DNA from: a virus
Strand: one strand, 5' to 3'
Virus record (IMG/VR): IMGVR_UViG_3300029787_000045
Span: 1-57,842 of that record
DNA length: 57,842 bases
This document shows, piece by piece, positions 8,973 to 17,141 of the stretch; within the stretch, counting starts at the first letter, position 1; every line of letters starts with the position of its first letter. Below the pieces are notes generated by a model. The model saw only the letters and a program-made list of their open reading frames with translations, did no database searches and was not told where the DNA came from. The translations under genes were made by a program, and so were the position numbers.

Positions 8973-9380
8973 TTAATTATGCTTCATGTTATTTCTTTGT
9001 GTACCATTCTTTTTCTCAAAAGTACGCATACCACCAAGACCTAAGAGAGCAAGTGTTAGTGACATTAATCCTTCAGTTTCAATATTAGGTAGCACTATAG
9101 ATTGACCGCTGACAGCCATAAACCATAATGCTACTGGTAGAAAAACAAACTGCCAAGCTAAACCAAAAGCACATATCCACATGATAGCAGGTCTTGCCCC
9201 TGCAATAAAAATTGAAGGATGTTTAGCCTGTTCTTTATTCACTTCTATTTGAGCAAGGTTTGCATCTGAGTATGCTTTACGCAACTCAAAGTCTAACTTA
9301 GTTTTTAAATCTTTATCCTCAATAAATTTATCAAGAATTTTACCTGTTACTCCAATAACTGAATCTGCAATTCCTAACAT
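8973..9380 (-). CDS. Holin, 3TM type
   Basis: 135 residues: an amphipathic N-terminal helix (1-50), then HPSIFIAGARPAIMW leading into hydrophobic segments at about 55-75 and 78-92, and a last one around 105-118 ending in LGLGGMRTFEKKNG. The pattern of charged helix, (H)PS-x-F-x-AG-x-RP, membrane segments and GLGGxRTxEK is typical of the Holin_3TM family. It permeabilises the inner membrane to release or activate the M15 endolysin at 5601. It has a good GGAGAAGAATA ribosome binding site and lies between the methyltransferase and TerS, leftward, so lysis functions are split across strands. Confidence 0.8.
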   Translation of the reverse strand: MLGIADSVIGVTGKILDKFIEDKDLKTKLDFELRKAYSDANLAQIEVNKEQAKHPSIFIAGARPAIMWICAFGLAWQFVFLPVALWFMAVSGQSIVLPNIETEGLMSLTLALLGLGGMRTFEKKNGTQRNNMKHN

Positions 9381-10102
9381 TATTCTTCTCCTAATATTAC
9401 ATTGTTTGTATCTTTATCCCTTTGAGTTAGGGGTACAATATTAATACGCTTATGTATCTTATACCCCTCTGTTACTAGTTTATTATCTTCGTTTACAACA
9501 TCAAAGAAGACATAGACAGTAAAGTCTGGATACTGTTTAGTAAAGTCTTCAGTAATCTCAGCAATATATTGCAACCAATCATAGGGACTGTGTATAGAAA
9601 TATGTGCATTACTACCATCAGATAACTTCTTTACTGCTGGCATACATGCAATATTAAGAAACACCATCTTTTGAGAGTAGCTAAAGATTTCCCTGATCAC
9701 CCAATCTAAATCACTAGTTGGCACATGTTCTAATACATCAGTTGAAATAACTGCATCATACAAACCCATTGGCAACTTGTTATGCTCTTCATACCCCGGA
9801 TCAAAGAGTGCAAGCTTATCCAATCCCCAATACTCAGTAAGAGGTACTTGCAGTGCATCATTACTGCGAGTTACTTTCTTAAAGTCTTCTGTATATAGAA
9901 GACCCTTACCACAACCATAATCAATTAGACTTTTACATTCATGCTTGTCTAAATAATTTTTAATTATATCTATAAACTTTACGAGACTACGCCCATTGAA
10001 CATACCGTCACTAACTTTGTGCATATTCTGGTATTCAATGAGTAGCTCAGTGTATCTCTTGGATGGTCCCTGCCTACTCAATAACTTATTAGTATCAATC
10101 AT
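9380..10102 (-). CDS. SAM-dependent methyltransferase (class I fold)
   Basis: 240 residues. Motif I DYGCGKG (SAM-binding glycine loop) lies near residue 61, followed by an acidic turn and YDAVISTDVLEHV (motif IV region), typical of Methyltransf_11/23-type small-molecule or glycan methyltransferases rather than DNA methylases (no DPPY/NPPY). ATG 10102 is chosen because GAGGGATATT precedes it at good spacing; a TTG four codons upstream is less likely. The start lies within the end of the tripartite glycan protein. Context with two glycosyltransferase-like genes suggests methylation of a sugar or glycan; inference. Confidence 0.7.
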   Translation of the reverse strand: MIDTNKLLSRQGPSKRYTELLIEYQNMHKVSDGMFNGRSLVKFIDIIKNYLDKHECKSLIDYGCGKGLLYTEDFKKVTRSNDALQVPLTEYWGLDKLALFDPGYEEHNKLPMGLYDAVISTDVLEHVPTSDLDWVIREIFSYSQKMVFLNIACMPAVKKLSDGSNAHISIHSPYDWLQYIAEITEDFTKQYPDFTVYVFFDVVNEDNKLVTEGYKIHKRINIVPLTQRDKDTNNVILGEE

Positions 10103-12470
10103 AATATCCCTCAAATTGTGGACGTTTTTCTTTGGCTTCCTTAAGATTCCACAGATCAGCTACCATAGTATTTTTACCATGGAAAGTCAATACACCTTCA
10201 AGACCTTCATCGGAGAATACTTTTTCACAGTCCTGACCCATAGCTAGAAGTTCACCTGTAGTCCAATATGTGTTGTTGTCTACTGTTACTTGGAAGTATT
10301 TAGGTCTAGGTGTCTCACCACCTTCTAAATCTCCTGTAGTCTCAGTCATCTGCTCCTTGGTAGGCTCTTCCATACAGCAATCAAAACCAAAAAGATGAAT
10401 GTCTCTAAAGCCTAGAGTATGAAGCATACCTATACCCCTCATGGCAGCACACGTACCGCCTGTAATTAGGGTAGCACCCTTTGGAATGCCTAGCTCATCC
10501 ATGATCTTTACTTGCTGGTTTTTAATCTGCTGACCTTGTTCTTCCTCACTTCTTAGTGAATCAGTAAAGGCGTGCCATCCCCATACATTACAATCATTCT
10601 CAATAAGATATTCAGTAACACTAGGATCAGTCATGGATGCCACCATAAACCTAGTTTTACGATTAAGCTTTTTAAATAATTCCTTACGTACTATACCATG
10701 GGTAGATACACCAGTGATAGGACGTGGATCAAGAATAATACAACCCCAAGGAACAATACCATTCTTTAAAAGAGTAGGATATGAATGTTTAACACATAAC
10801 ACTTTAATATCTTTGTGTTCATTAATTAACTCTTTAATATCAGCATAGTCAGTAAAAGGACCAGCTGATACCAGAATAGCTTTACCTTTATGTATTGGAT
10901 GTTTAGATACCCACTTCTTATCATTAAGAAGTTTCATATTAGAGATAATGTTATTTCTAATATAATCTTTAGGAACACAGTCCCTTGGGTGTACAATTAC
11001 AGGGACTCTCTTTAATTCATCAGGGCATTCGGGAAGTGAGCTATCGGAGAGAATAAGAGCGAGATGAGTATTCCCACCACCAACAACATTATCACTAGAA
11101 GGTAGAACGTATTTCCTAACATCAGTGGATTCATCGAATACAGTCCAACCATCCTCAGTAGTTTCTTGAGCGTTAACTTTCTTCGTAGGTATTTTATTAA
11201 AGACATTTTTAACTCCATGATATTCTTCTGGGGGTATATTATCTTCATCGTCTTTAGTAAAGAAATGATCCATAACTACAATAGGAACATGTTTAAGCAT
11301 AGAATATTCATGCTCTACAGTTTTAATACTATTACCACTACCTATCATAGCAAAATCAATCTTACCTAGTGTTAAAGATGTGAGAGTATTACGTACATTT
11401 CCTTTATGAAGTTCAAAAGTAAACTTCTTATTACTCTTCTTCATAACTTCGGTAAACTCATTCAGTCTTTTAACAACTGCGTTATAAGTATTATGAGGTT
11501 TTACATTAAATTCTTCTTCATCAATTTCAATACTGGCATCTTCAAATAGATCGTAGCCAATGTAATGTACTTCATCGGAGTTTTCAAATGAGGCCAAAGC
11601 CATTTCAATAGCACGACCGCCATTCCATGTACCTGTTTCTAAGATAGTCTTTGGCTTGTAGTTCCTTATAATATCAGCAAGCTGCTTGTACCTATTAGGT
11701 AAGATGTCAGGAGAGGTTGCTTCATCAGATAGTTTAAATATTCTTTCACCATTAGCATCCCTAAGAGCAATATTAGTACTACCCTTTAGATGAATAAAGA
11801 GATCGTTTACTATAGAGTTTTGTGAGCTTAGTTCATGTACTCGCATACCATGAGCAGTATAGATAGTCATAAGCCTACTCATAATGAAACCATCAAACCA
11901 CTCACGATAGTTTAAAAATTCACTAGAGATATAACAACCACGTAGATCGCCAAGCATATCAACAGGTGTTTGTCGTGATAGATTAAAACCCTGTAAAAAA
12001 TAGTCTGGATCACCCTCATCATCCACTAGATAAACGATGTCACATTTATCTTCGTTAATGGGTAACATCTTATTAAGAGAATCTACTGTAATATTTTTCT
12101 TAGAAATAGTATCAGCATCTAACCAAAACAACCAACACTTCTCATTCTCAAATGCAGCTTCAGTGAGAGCCATTACTTTAGGTATGAATGTAGTGGCATC
12201 TATTGCACGATTATACTGTACTGCTCCTCCTTCAGTTCCGTTGTGTATTTTATTAGCTTCCATACACTCATTGTATTCTTCCATTTCTTCTAGGTTATGG
12301 TAGAAGATGTTGTTAGCCTTGGGAAGAGAATGTTTTTTAATATCTACATCATAGTAGTAACAATGAATCTCTATAGATGATTCCCATGAGGTAGTCATCA
12401 ACCTAAGAAGATGCGAAGACATCTTCTGTAGGTAGTCTTCATTGAAACATGTTACAAACTTATACTTCAT
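10095..12470 (-). CDS. Three-domain glycosyltransferase / methyltransferase / DUF115 fusion protein
   Basis: 791 residues, three apparent modules. Residues 1-240 look like a GT-A nucleotide-sugar glycosyltransferase (KCWLFWLDADTISKK, with the metal-binding DAD at 118-120). Residues 255-440 look like a SAM methyltransferase of the Methyltransf_24 type (ILETGTWNGG 276-285, VHYIGYDLF 301-309, then DFAMIGSG). Residues 525-760 resemble DUF115/MptE-like proteins, the family found in Maf flagellin glycosylation factors (AILVSAGPFTDY, ILDPRP, LITGGTCAAMRG, HLFGFDCCME). It overlaps both neighbours (methyltransferase and glycosyltransferase) and lies in the operon started by the promoter at 13337. It may build or modify a host or virion glycan. 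The fusion is unusual for a phage. Domain calls are by eye. Confidence 0.6.
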   Translation of the reverse strand: MKYKFVTCFNEDYLQKMSSHLLRLMTTSWESSIEIHCYYYDVDIKKHSLPKANNIFYHNLEEMEEYNECMEANKIHNGTEGGAVQYNRAIDATTFIPKVMALTEAAFENEKCWLFWLDADTISKKNITVDSLNKMLPINEDKCDIVYLVDDEGDPDYFLQGFNLSRQTPVDMLGDLRGCYISSEFLNYREWFDGFIMSRLMTIYTAHGMRVHELSSQNSIVNDLFIHLKGSTNIALRDANGERIFKLSDEATSPDILPNRYKQLADIIRNYKPKTILETGTWNGGRAIEMALASFENSDEVHYIGYDLFEDASIEIDEEEFNVKPHNTYNAVVKRLNEFTEVMKKSNKKFTFELHKGNVRNTLTSLTLGKIDFAMIGSGNSIKTVEHEYSMLKHVPIVVMDHFFTKDDEDNIPPEEYHGVKNVFNKIPTKKVNAQETTEDGWTVFDESTDVRKYVLPSSDNVVGGGNTHLALILSDSSLPECPDELKRVPVIVHPRDCVPKDYIRNNIISNMKLLNDKKWVSKHPIHKGKAILVSAGPFTDYADIKELINEHKDIKVLCVKHSYPTLLKNGIVPWGCIILDPRPITGVSTHGIVRKELFKKLNRKTRFMVASMTDPSVTEYLIENDCNVWGWHAFTDSLRSEEEQGQQIKNQQVKIMDELGIPKGATLITGGTCAAMRGIGMLHTLGFRDIHLFGFDCCMEEPTKEQMTETTGDLEGGETPRPKYFQVTVDNNTYWTTGELLAMGQDCEKVFSDEGLEGVLTFHGKNTMVADLWNLKEAKEKRPQFEGYYD

Positions 12471-13242
12471 TATACATATCCATTGGCTTTACTTTACCTC
12501 GCCCTGCTAGGTATGTATAATCTCCATTCCATTCGGCTGCATACTTGCCATCAATAGTCCGACCACACTTCCAATCTTTAAACCAAGGCCCACCTGTAGT
12601 AAAGTGTACGTTCTTAGCATTCATGTCTTCTGGAGAATGGTTGTCCAACCAGTTCCATTCTTCATGGATAGTTCCTATATCAGAATCTTTATCAGGAAGC
12701 CACTCAAAGCCGTGCAGGTATCTACCTGTTTGTGTGTTTACAAGTTCAGGGGTAAGATTCTTATTGAGATTATGACCACAGTTAAAGAGCATAAGGCTAG
12801 ACCAATTCTTACGGCGGTAATTTTCTTGCTTACGTCCATCCATTTTAAAACCATCACCCGGTTCATACTTATGTTTAACACAGTATAGAGGGTAGTAGTC
12901 TGAGTTATACTCTTCAAAGATTTCATTGATGTCAGTACGTAGGTACATGTCAGAGTCCATGTACAAGGCCCAACCTTCATACATGTTCATGGCTGGTACC
13001 AAAAAGCGGGTAAAACTAAACTCACTTGAGAAGGGCTTACCATCAATCTTATCAATAGTTTGTCCATCAACTACATCAAACTTTCTGGTGTACATTCCCA
13101 TTCGTTCTACTACATCACGCCGGATAGGTACAACACGTACATTATCTACGGCTATGCGTTCAATTGTAAACTTTAAAACTTCATAGGCTGTATCTTCTTT
13201 AGGATCATATCCTATGTATACAGTGTTGGGTGATTTCTTCAT
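12460..13242 (-). CDS. Glycosyltransferase, GT-A fold (GT8-like)
   Basis: 260 residues. The N-terminus TVYIGYDPKEDTAYEVL, the mid-region GWALYMDSDMYL with a DSD metal-binding motif near residue 95, and NWSSLMLFNCGHN are typical of GT8-like retaining glycosyltransferases acting on sugar nucleotides. ATG 13242 is preceded by AAGGAACATAG, which is the tail of the HNH remnant. Its end overlaps the start of the three-domain fusion by 11 nt. It likely works with that protein on the same glycan. Confidence 0.75.
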   Translation of the reverse strand: MKKSPNTVYIGYDPKEDTAYEVLKFTIERIAVDNVRVVPIRRDVVERMGMYTRKFDVVDGQTIDKIDGKPFSSEFSFTRFLVPAMNMYEGWALYMDSDMYLRTDINEIFEEYNSDYYPLYCVKHKYEPGDGFKMDGRKQENYRRKNWSSLMLFNCGHNLNKNLTPELVNTQTGRYLHGFEWLPDKDSDIGTIHEEWNWLDNHSPEDMNAKNVHFTTGGPWFKDWKCGRTIDGKYAAEWNGDYTYLAGRGKVKPMDMYNEV

Positions 13243-13326
13243 CTATGTTCCTTTTTTCCAGAAGAGTTTACCAGTATCAGGATTGTAAGTTAATAATTCT
13301 CTAGCTATTTCAGCAGTAAGTTCCAT
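13243..13326 (-). pseudogene. HNH endonuclease N-terminal remnant, now a 27-codon leader ORF
   Basis: A 27-residue ORF starting MELTAEIARELLTYNPDTGK and ending LFWKKGT. This is the conserved opening of phage HNH homing endonucleases (L-T-x-E-x-x-x-x-LL-x-YxPxTGxLxWK). Everything after the W-K is missing: the TAG follows at once and the glycosyltransferase starts at the next base. It retains a good ribosome binding site (AAGGATAATTATT). Either a decayed mobile gene or one kept as a leader peptide coupling translation to the glycosyltransferase. Confidence 0.65.
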
Positions 13327-13336
13327 AATAATTATC

Positions 13337-13365
13337 CTTATACACTATATTTGTTTATCTGTCAA
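13337..13365 (-). promoter_or_regulatory. Sigma-70-type promoter, leftward, before the glycan/lysis/terS genes
   Basis: Minus strand: TTGACA (13365-13360), 17-bp spacer, TATAAG (13342-13337). The -35 is perfect and lies across the end of nrdB. The predicted start, near 13330, is just upstream of the HNH remnant. It would separate late expression of the glycan genes, holin and terS from the replication genes upstream. Confidence 0.7.
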
Positions 13366-14342
13366 GCACTTTCTGCCCATACTTCTGACCAGCTACCACT
13401 TAATGCACCCTTTGCATAATCAGTAGAGTGGTTCTCAAAGAAGTTAGTATGCGTAGGTGCATTGATCATAGTCTCTACCCAAGGCAGAGGATTACGTTTG
13501 ACCTTGAAGATACCCTTCATACCCATAGAGATAAGCCTACGGTCTGCAATGTACCTGATGTATTCCTTCACCTCAGTATCCCTAAGACCTTCTACCTTAC
13601 CCATCTTAAATGATAGGTCTACAAACTTATCTTCTAGGTCAACCATAGTCTCTGCAATGCTATAAATAGCTGACTTGGTTTCATCGTTCCACTCCTCACG
13701 GTTCTCTTCGATATAAGTTCTAAAGAGTTGGATCATGCCCTCTGCATGTTGTGTCTCATCTACAATAGACCACGTTACAATCTGTCCCATGCCCTTCATC
13801 TTACCATGGCGTGGAAAGTTAAGCAACATGATAAAGCTAGAGAACAGTGCCAGCCCCTCAGTAAAGGCAGAGATAGCAGCTATCTTAATAGGCAGAGATA
13901 TTTTCTTACTGTTTACATTAGCCATGAAGTACTCATGCTTCTCACGCATGGCAGCGTACTCCAAGAACTCATTGTATGTAGAGTCAGGCATACCTAATGA
14001 CTCAATCAAGTGTGAGTAGGCTGCAATGTGTAGTGCTTCTCTAGCAGCAAAGCCTGATAACATCATACGTACTTCAGGTTGCGGAAAGTTAGGTAGGTAG
14101 TTATCAATGTACCCACCAGACACATCAATGTCTGACTGAGTAAAGAACCTAAAGATATTGGTTAAGAAATACTTCTCTTCAGTAGAAAGGGTATTCTTCC
14201 AATCTTTAATATCTTCCATCATGGGTACTTCAGTGTGCAGCCAGTGAGACTGCTCATGTTTCAACCACAAATCATATGCCCACGGGTAGTGAAACGGTTT
14301 GAAGTAGTCACGTTTATCTTGAAGCTTTAGTTTACTGGTCAT
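13362..14342 (-). CDS. nrdB: Ribonucleoside-diphosphate reductase, beta subunit (class I)
   Basis: 326 residues. Diiron-site motifs are present: FTQSDIDVSGGYID, AAREALHIAAYSHLIE (E-x-x-H, with a Tyr four residues on, as in the E. coli E115-H118-Y122 arrangement) and VDETQHAEGMIQ (E-x-x-H). It carries the tyrosyl radical that starts nucleotide reduction by NrdA. ATG 14342 is preferred over a frame opening 16 codons upstream because GGAAAGAGACCTTACT precedes it. Its start overlaps the end of the 53-residue ORF at 14332-14493. Supplies dNTPs for replication. Confidence 0.92.
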   Translation of the reverse strand: MTSKLKLQDKRDYFKPFHYPWAYDLWLKHEQSHWLHTEVPMMEDIKDWKNTLSTEEKYFLTNIFRFFTQSDIDVSGGYIDNYLPNFPQPEVRMMLSGFAAREALHIAAYSHLIESLGMPDSTYNEFLEYAAMREKHEYFMANVNSKKISLPIKIAAISAFTEGLALFSSFIMLLNFPRHGKMKGMGQIVTWSIVDETQHAEGMIQLFRTYIEENREEWNDETKSAIYSIAETMVDLEDKFVDLSFKMGKVEGLRDTEVKEYIRYIADRRLISMGMKGIFKVKRNPLPWVETMINAPTHTNFFENHSTDYAKGALSGSWSEVWAESA

Positions 14343-14493
14343 AGTAAGGTCTCTTTCCTCTGTTGTCTTTCCACTGCCTCGGTATGTCATCTAGGTGTTC
14401 AAAAGGATAGCGGCTGTTCCAAATAGCACAGGATATGCTAGTAAAAATTCCGTATCCTTTTGATCTTAAATGACAGTACCACTTGTATATCAT
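14332..14493 (-). CDS. Small protein between nrdA and nrdB, unknown function
   Basis: 53 residues starting MIYKWYCHLRSKGYGI and ending RGKRPYYDQ; rich in aromatic and basic residues. The start has a good GAGGG ribosome binding site 6 nt upstream and sits 1 nt after the nrdA stop. The end overlaps nrdB by 11 nt, so translation should be coupled through all three. Not a known glutaredoxin (no CxxC). It may be a subunit or helper of the reductase, or just a coupling ORF. Below usual ORF-length cutoffs. Confidence 0.6.
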   Translation of the reverse strand: MIYKWYCHLRSKGYGIFTSISCAIWNSRYPFEHLDDIPRQWKDNRGKRPYYDQ

Positions 14494-14494
14494 A

Positions 14495-16294
14495 CTAGCC
14501 CTCACAGGCTAAACACTCATCACCAGAAGCAAGTGCTTCCATATCAATCTCCTGTATAATATCTCGTTCAATCTTACGTGATACTTTGTCAGCCTTACCA
14601 ATCTTTTCAGATCGGCAGTAGTACATAGTCTTGACCCCTTTCTTCCATGCCATAAAATGCACAGCATGTAAGTAAGTGATGTTTGCATCTGGCCTGAAGA
14701 AAACATTGAGTGACTGAGACTGATCAATGTATTCCTGCCTATCAGCAGCATGTTCAATCACCCACCGCTGATCAATCTCCATAGAAGTCTTGTATATCTC
14801 TTTCTCTTGATCGTCCAAGCAACGTAGGTGCTGCACTGAACCATCGTTAGCAATGATCGAAGACCAGATACGATCATAGTTTAAGTTAGTATTCTCTTTA
14901 CATTTCTCATTGATTAACTTGTCTAAGTACTTGTTTTTATTTAAAAAAGAACCACTTAAAGTATCTTGTCTATATGCGTTAGCTCTCCACGGTTCAATAG
15001 ATGGAGAAGTATTACCCATAATAATAGAGGAAGAAGCATTAGGTGCAATAGCCATGACATGACTACACCTTAGTCCAGTGCCTTGTGCATCAGGAGCCTC
15101 ACCTCTTTCACGTCCAAGCTCAAGGTTAGCTGAGTCAAGTCCTGATCTAATATGTCTAAATATTCTCATATTAGAAGACTTAGCCAAGGCAGATTCAAAT
15201 GGTATACCCTTCTTCTGTAGGTAAGCATGAAAACCCAAAGCACCTACACCTACACTACGCTCACGCATTGCTGAATATTTAGCACGGCTAATACTATCAG
15301 GAGCATCCTCAATAAACTTACTCAAAGTATTGTCCAACATTTCCAAGACATCTTTAAGAAAACCTTTATCCTTAGACCACTCATCAAAGTATTCTAGGTT
15401 AAGAGAAGACAAGCAGCACACAGCAGTACGCTCTTTATTAGTTGGTAGTATAATCTCTGAGCATAAGTTAGACTGATTAATCTCCAAGCCAATTTGCTTC
15501 AACCATACAGGCATCTTCTCATTGGATGTATCAATGAAGTGTATATATGGCTCGCCTGTTTGCATACGCATTTCTAAGATACGCTGCCACATATCTCTTG
15601 CTGATACAGTATCTTTAATTTCTTTTGTATGTGGATCACGTAGATGCCAGCTATCATCTACATTAGGATCAGTCATAGAATCTTCAATAAGCTGCATAAA
15701 CTTATTGCTAATGTTAATACCATGATGAAGGTTCAAGCATCTAAAGTTTTGATCACCAGTAGGTTTACGCATTTCCAAGAACAGAAGAATATCAGGGTGA
15801 TCAATATCTAGGTAAGCAGCATAGCTACCCCTACGTGTACGTCCCTGACGGTAAGCTAGGCTAGAGGCATCATACATCTTTAGATGCGGCATCATACCCG
15901 TGGATTTGTCATCAGCAGAACGTATGCCAAAACCAATACCTACACCACCACCATACATGGATAACCAGTTAGTCTCTGATAGATTGTTTACTAATCCTTC
16001 GGCAGTATCATCAATGTAGTTAAGATAACACGATATAGGTAGTCCACGTTTGGACCTTCCATAAGATAGTATAGGAGTAGAGTAAGACAACCAATGCTTA
16101 GAAGCATAGTCATAAAGTCTTTGAGCGTGATCGTTATCAGTAGAAAATGTTTTAGATACAAAAGCAAATCTCTCTTGCGGAGACAACTCATTATCCATCA
16201 TATAAGATTCTTTAAGCCTAGCAATACCAAGCTCGTCAAATAATTGATCTTGTGCGGGATTGATATTGATGCCAACGTGGGTCATTTGAGGCAT
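14495..16294 (-). CDS. nrdA: Ribonucleoside-diphosphate reductase, alpha subunit (class I, short form)
   Basis: 599 residues, shorter than the ~760 of E. coli NrdA; it lacks a recognisable N-terminal ATP-cone, so dATP feedback is probably lost, as in many phage enzymes. Seen: PISCYLNYIDD (first active-site Cys region), QSNLCSEI (N-x-C-x-E catalytic loop), CCLSSLNL (second redox Cys), and a C-terminal CLACEG pair that re-reduces the active site. AAGGAG precedes the ATG. Works with NrdB at 13362. Confidence 0.93.
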   Translation of the reverse strand: MPQMTHVGININPAQDQLFDELGIARLKESYMMDNELSPQERFAFVSKTFSTDNDHAQRLYDYASKHWLSYSTPILSYGRSKRGLPISCYLNYIDDTAEGLVNNLSETNWLSMYGGGVGIGFGIRSADDKSTGMMPHLKMYDASSLAYRQGRTRRGSYAAYLDIDHPDILLFLEMRKPTGDQNFRCLNLHHGINISNKFMQLIEDSMTDPNVDDSWHLRDPHTKEIKDTVSARDMWQRILEMRMQTGEPYIHFIDTSNEKMPVWLKQIGLEINQSNLCSEIILPTNKERTAVCCLSSLNLEYFDEWSKDKGFLKDVLEMLDNTLSKFIEDAPDSISRAKYSAMRERSVGVGALGFHAYLQKKGIPFESALAKSSNMRIFRHIRSGLDSANLELGRERGEAPDAQGTGLRCSHVMAIAPNASSSIIMGNTSPSIEPWRANAYRQDTLSGSFLNKNKYLDKLINEKCKENTNLNYDRIWSSIIANDGSVQHLRCLDDQEKEIYKTSMEIDQRWVIEHAADRQEYIDQSQSLNVFFRPDANITYLHAVHFMAWKKGVKTMYYCRSEKIGKADKVSRKIERDIIQEIDMEALASGDECLACEG

Positions 16295-16298
16295 GTAG

Positions 16299-16607
16299 TT
16301 AGTCTCCTTTATTGTATTCCATTTGTAATATCATCTGTGCATAGTGAATTACTTTACGTATGTCAGCTTCACCATCACCCTTTGTCCTGTGCCTAGTAAT
16401 ATACTTAACTACATTACCTTCAAGAAAGTCAAGCCCGTTAGAATATATATACTCTACGGGCTGTATCTTGCAATCTTTATAATGATTACCTCCAACTTGT
16501 GTATCTAATGCTTTGGTTTTATCATCTAGTATTTTTTCTACTTGCTCTCTATCCTCTTTCATTCGTCTTAAGATGTAGCGATCTCTTTCTTCAACCATCC
16601 ACTTCAC
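16299..16607 (-). CDS. DUF3310 protein (T7 gp1.7-like nucleotide-kinase family)
   Basis: 102 residues. The C-terminal two-thirds has the DUF3310 signature: QVGGNHYKDCKIQPVEYIY, then GNVVKYITRHRTKGDGEADI and KVIHYAQM. This family includes the nucleotide kinase gp1.7 of T7 and fits beside ribonucleotide reductase. The GTG at 16607 has AAGGA 7 nt upstream; ATG 16598 is the alternative start. It ends 4 nt before nrdA. Confidence 0.8.
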   Translation of the reverse strand: MKWMVEERDRYILRRMKEDREQVEKILDDKTKALDTQVGGNHYKDCKIQPVEYIYSNGLDFLEGNVVKYITRHRTKGDGEADIRKVIHYAQMILQMEYNKGD

Positions 16608-16609
16608 GC

Positions 16610-16804
16610 CTACTTCCTTTTAGATTTTTTAAGTTTTCCATTACAAGACTCAACCCAATTTGAAAAGGTATTTGCAAACAGACATGGGAATACAGCGTGG
16701 ATTAACAACGCCAGCCCAATTGCTATACCTTCTCCTAACATACTTAAAGAAAATAAAAAGTGTTCTTTGTATGTCATACTAACATCATTCAAATGTTTAT
16801 TCAT
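16610..16804 (-). CDS. DUF6356-like small membrane protein
   Basis: 64 residues. ATG 16804 has AAGGAG 6 nt upstream. The pattern YKEHFLFSLSMLGEG, a hydrophobic span of about 20 residues (IAIGLALLIHAVFPCLF) and a basic tail KLKKSKRK fits DUF6356, small one-TM proteins common in phages of alphaproteobacteria. Function unknown. Its start overlaps the end of the upstream gene. Confidence 0.65.
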   Translation of the reverse strand: MNKHLNDVSMTYKEHFLFSLSMLGEGIAIGLALLIHAVFPCLFANTFSNWVESCNGKLKKSKRK

Positions 16805-17141
16805 CTTTAACTCCTTTCCATACACGATTTAATTTTTCTCTTGCTTCATAACCACTCTCTGAATTAATAACATAAGCTGCAAACTCTCTAACATTAGATG
16901 GTTTAAGACCTGCACAATCACATACAAATTCAAAGTTTTGGCTTGTTACACCTATAGAAGCAAAGAACCAATTGGTGGCTTGATTTCTAATAGATGTTAT
17001 ACTTGTATTTTCATCATTTATTTTTGGATTACTTACATCAAGTAATGCTTGATAGATAACTGATAAAAATAAAAGGTTCTCCGGCTTGGTAAACTTTTTA
17101 GATTGAAAACCTAAAATATTATTTAAATCTTTCGGGTTCAT
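16797..17141 (-). CDS. Phage protein of unknown function (nucleic-acid-associated type)
   Basis: 114 residues from ATG 17141. The middle has NWFFASIGVTSQNFEFVCDC followed by AGLKPSNVREFAAY, resembling short phage proteins whose core reads W-F-x(6-8)-F-x-x-VC-x-x-AG-x-x-P-x-x-V. That family is found in replication regions but its role is unknown. It overlaps the GIY-YIG gene at its start and the DUF6356 gene at its end. Confidence 0.65.
   Translation of the reverse strand: MNPKDLNNILGFQSKKFTKPENLLFLSVIYQALLDVSNPKINDENTSITSIRNQATNWFFASIGVTSQNFEFVCDCAGLKPSNVREFAAYVINSESGYEAREKLNRVWKGVKDE

Noticed and set aside
13362-14390. NrdB starting at 14390
   Set aside because: The first 16 codons overlap the small ORF and lack a ribosome site; ATG 14342 has one.
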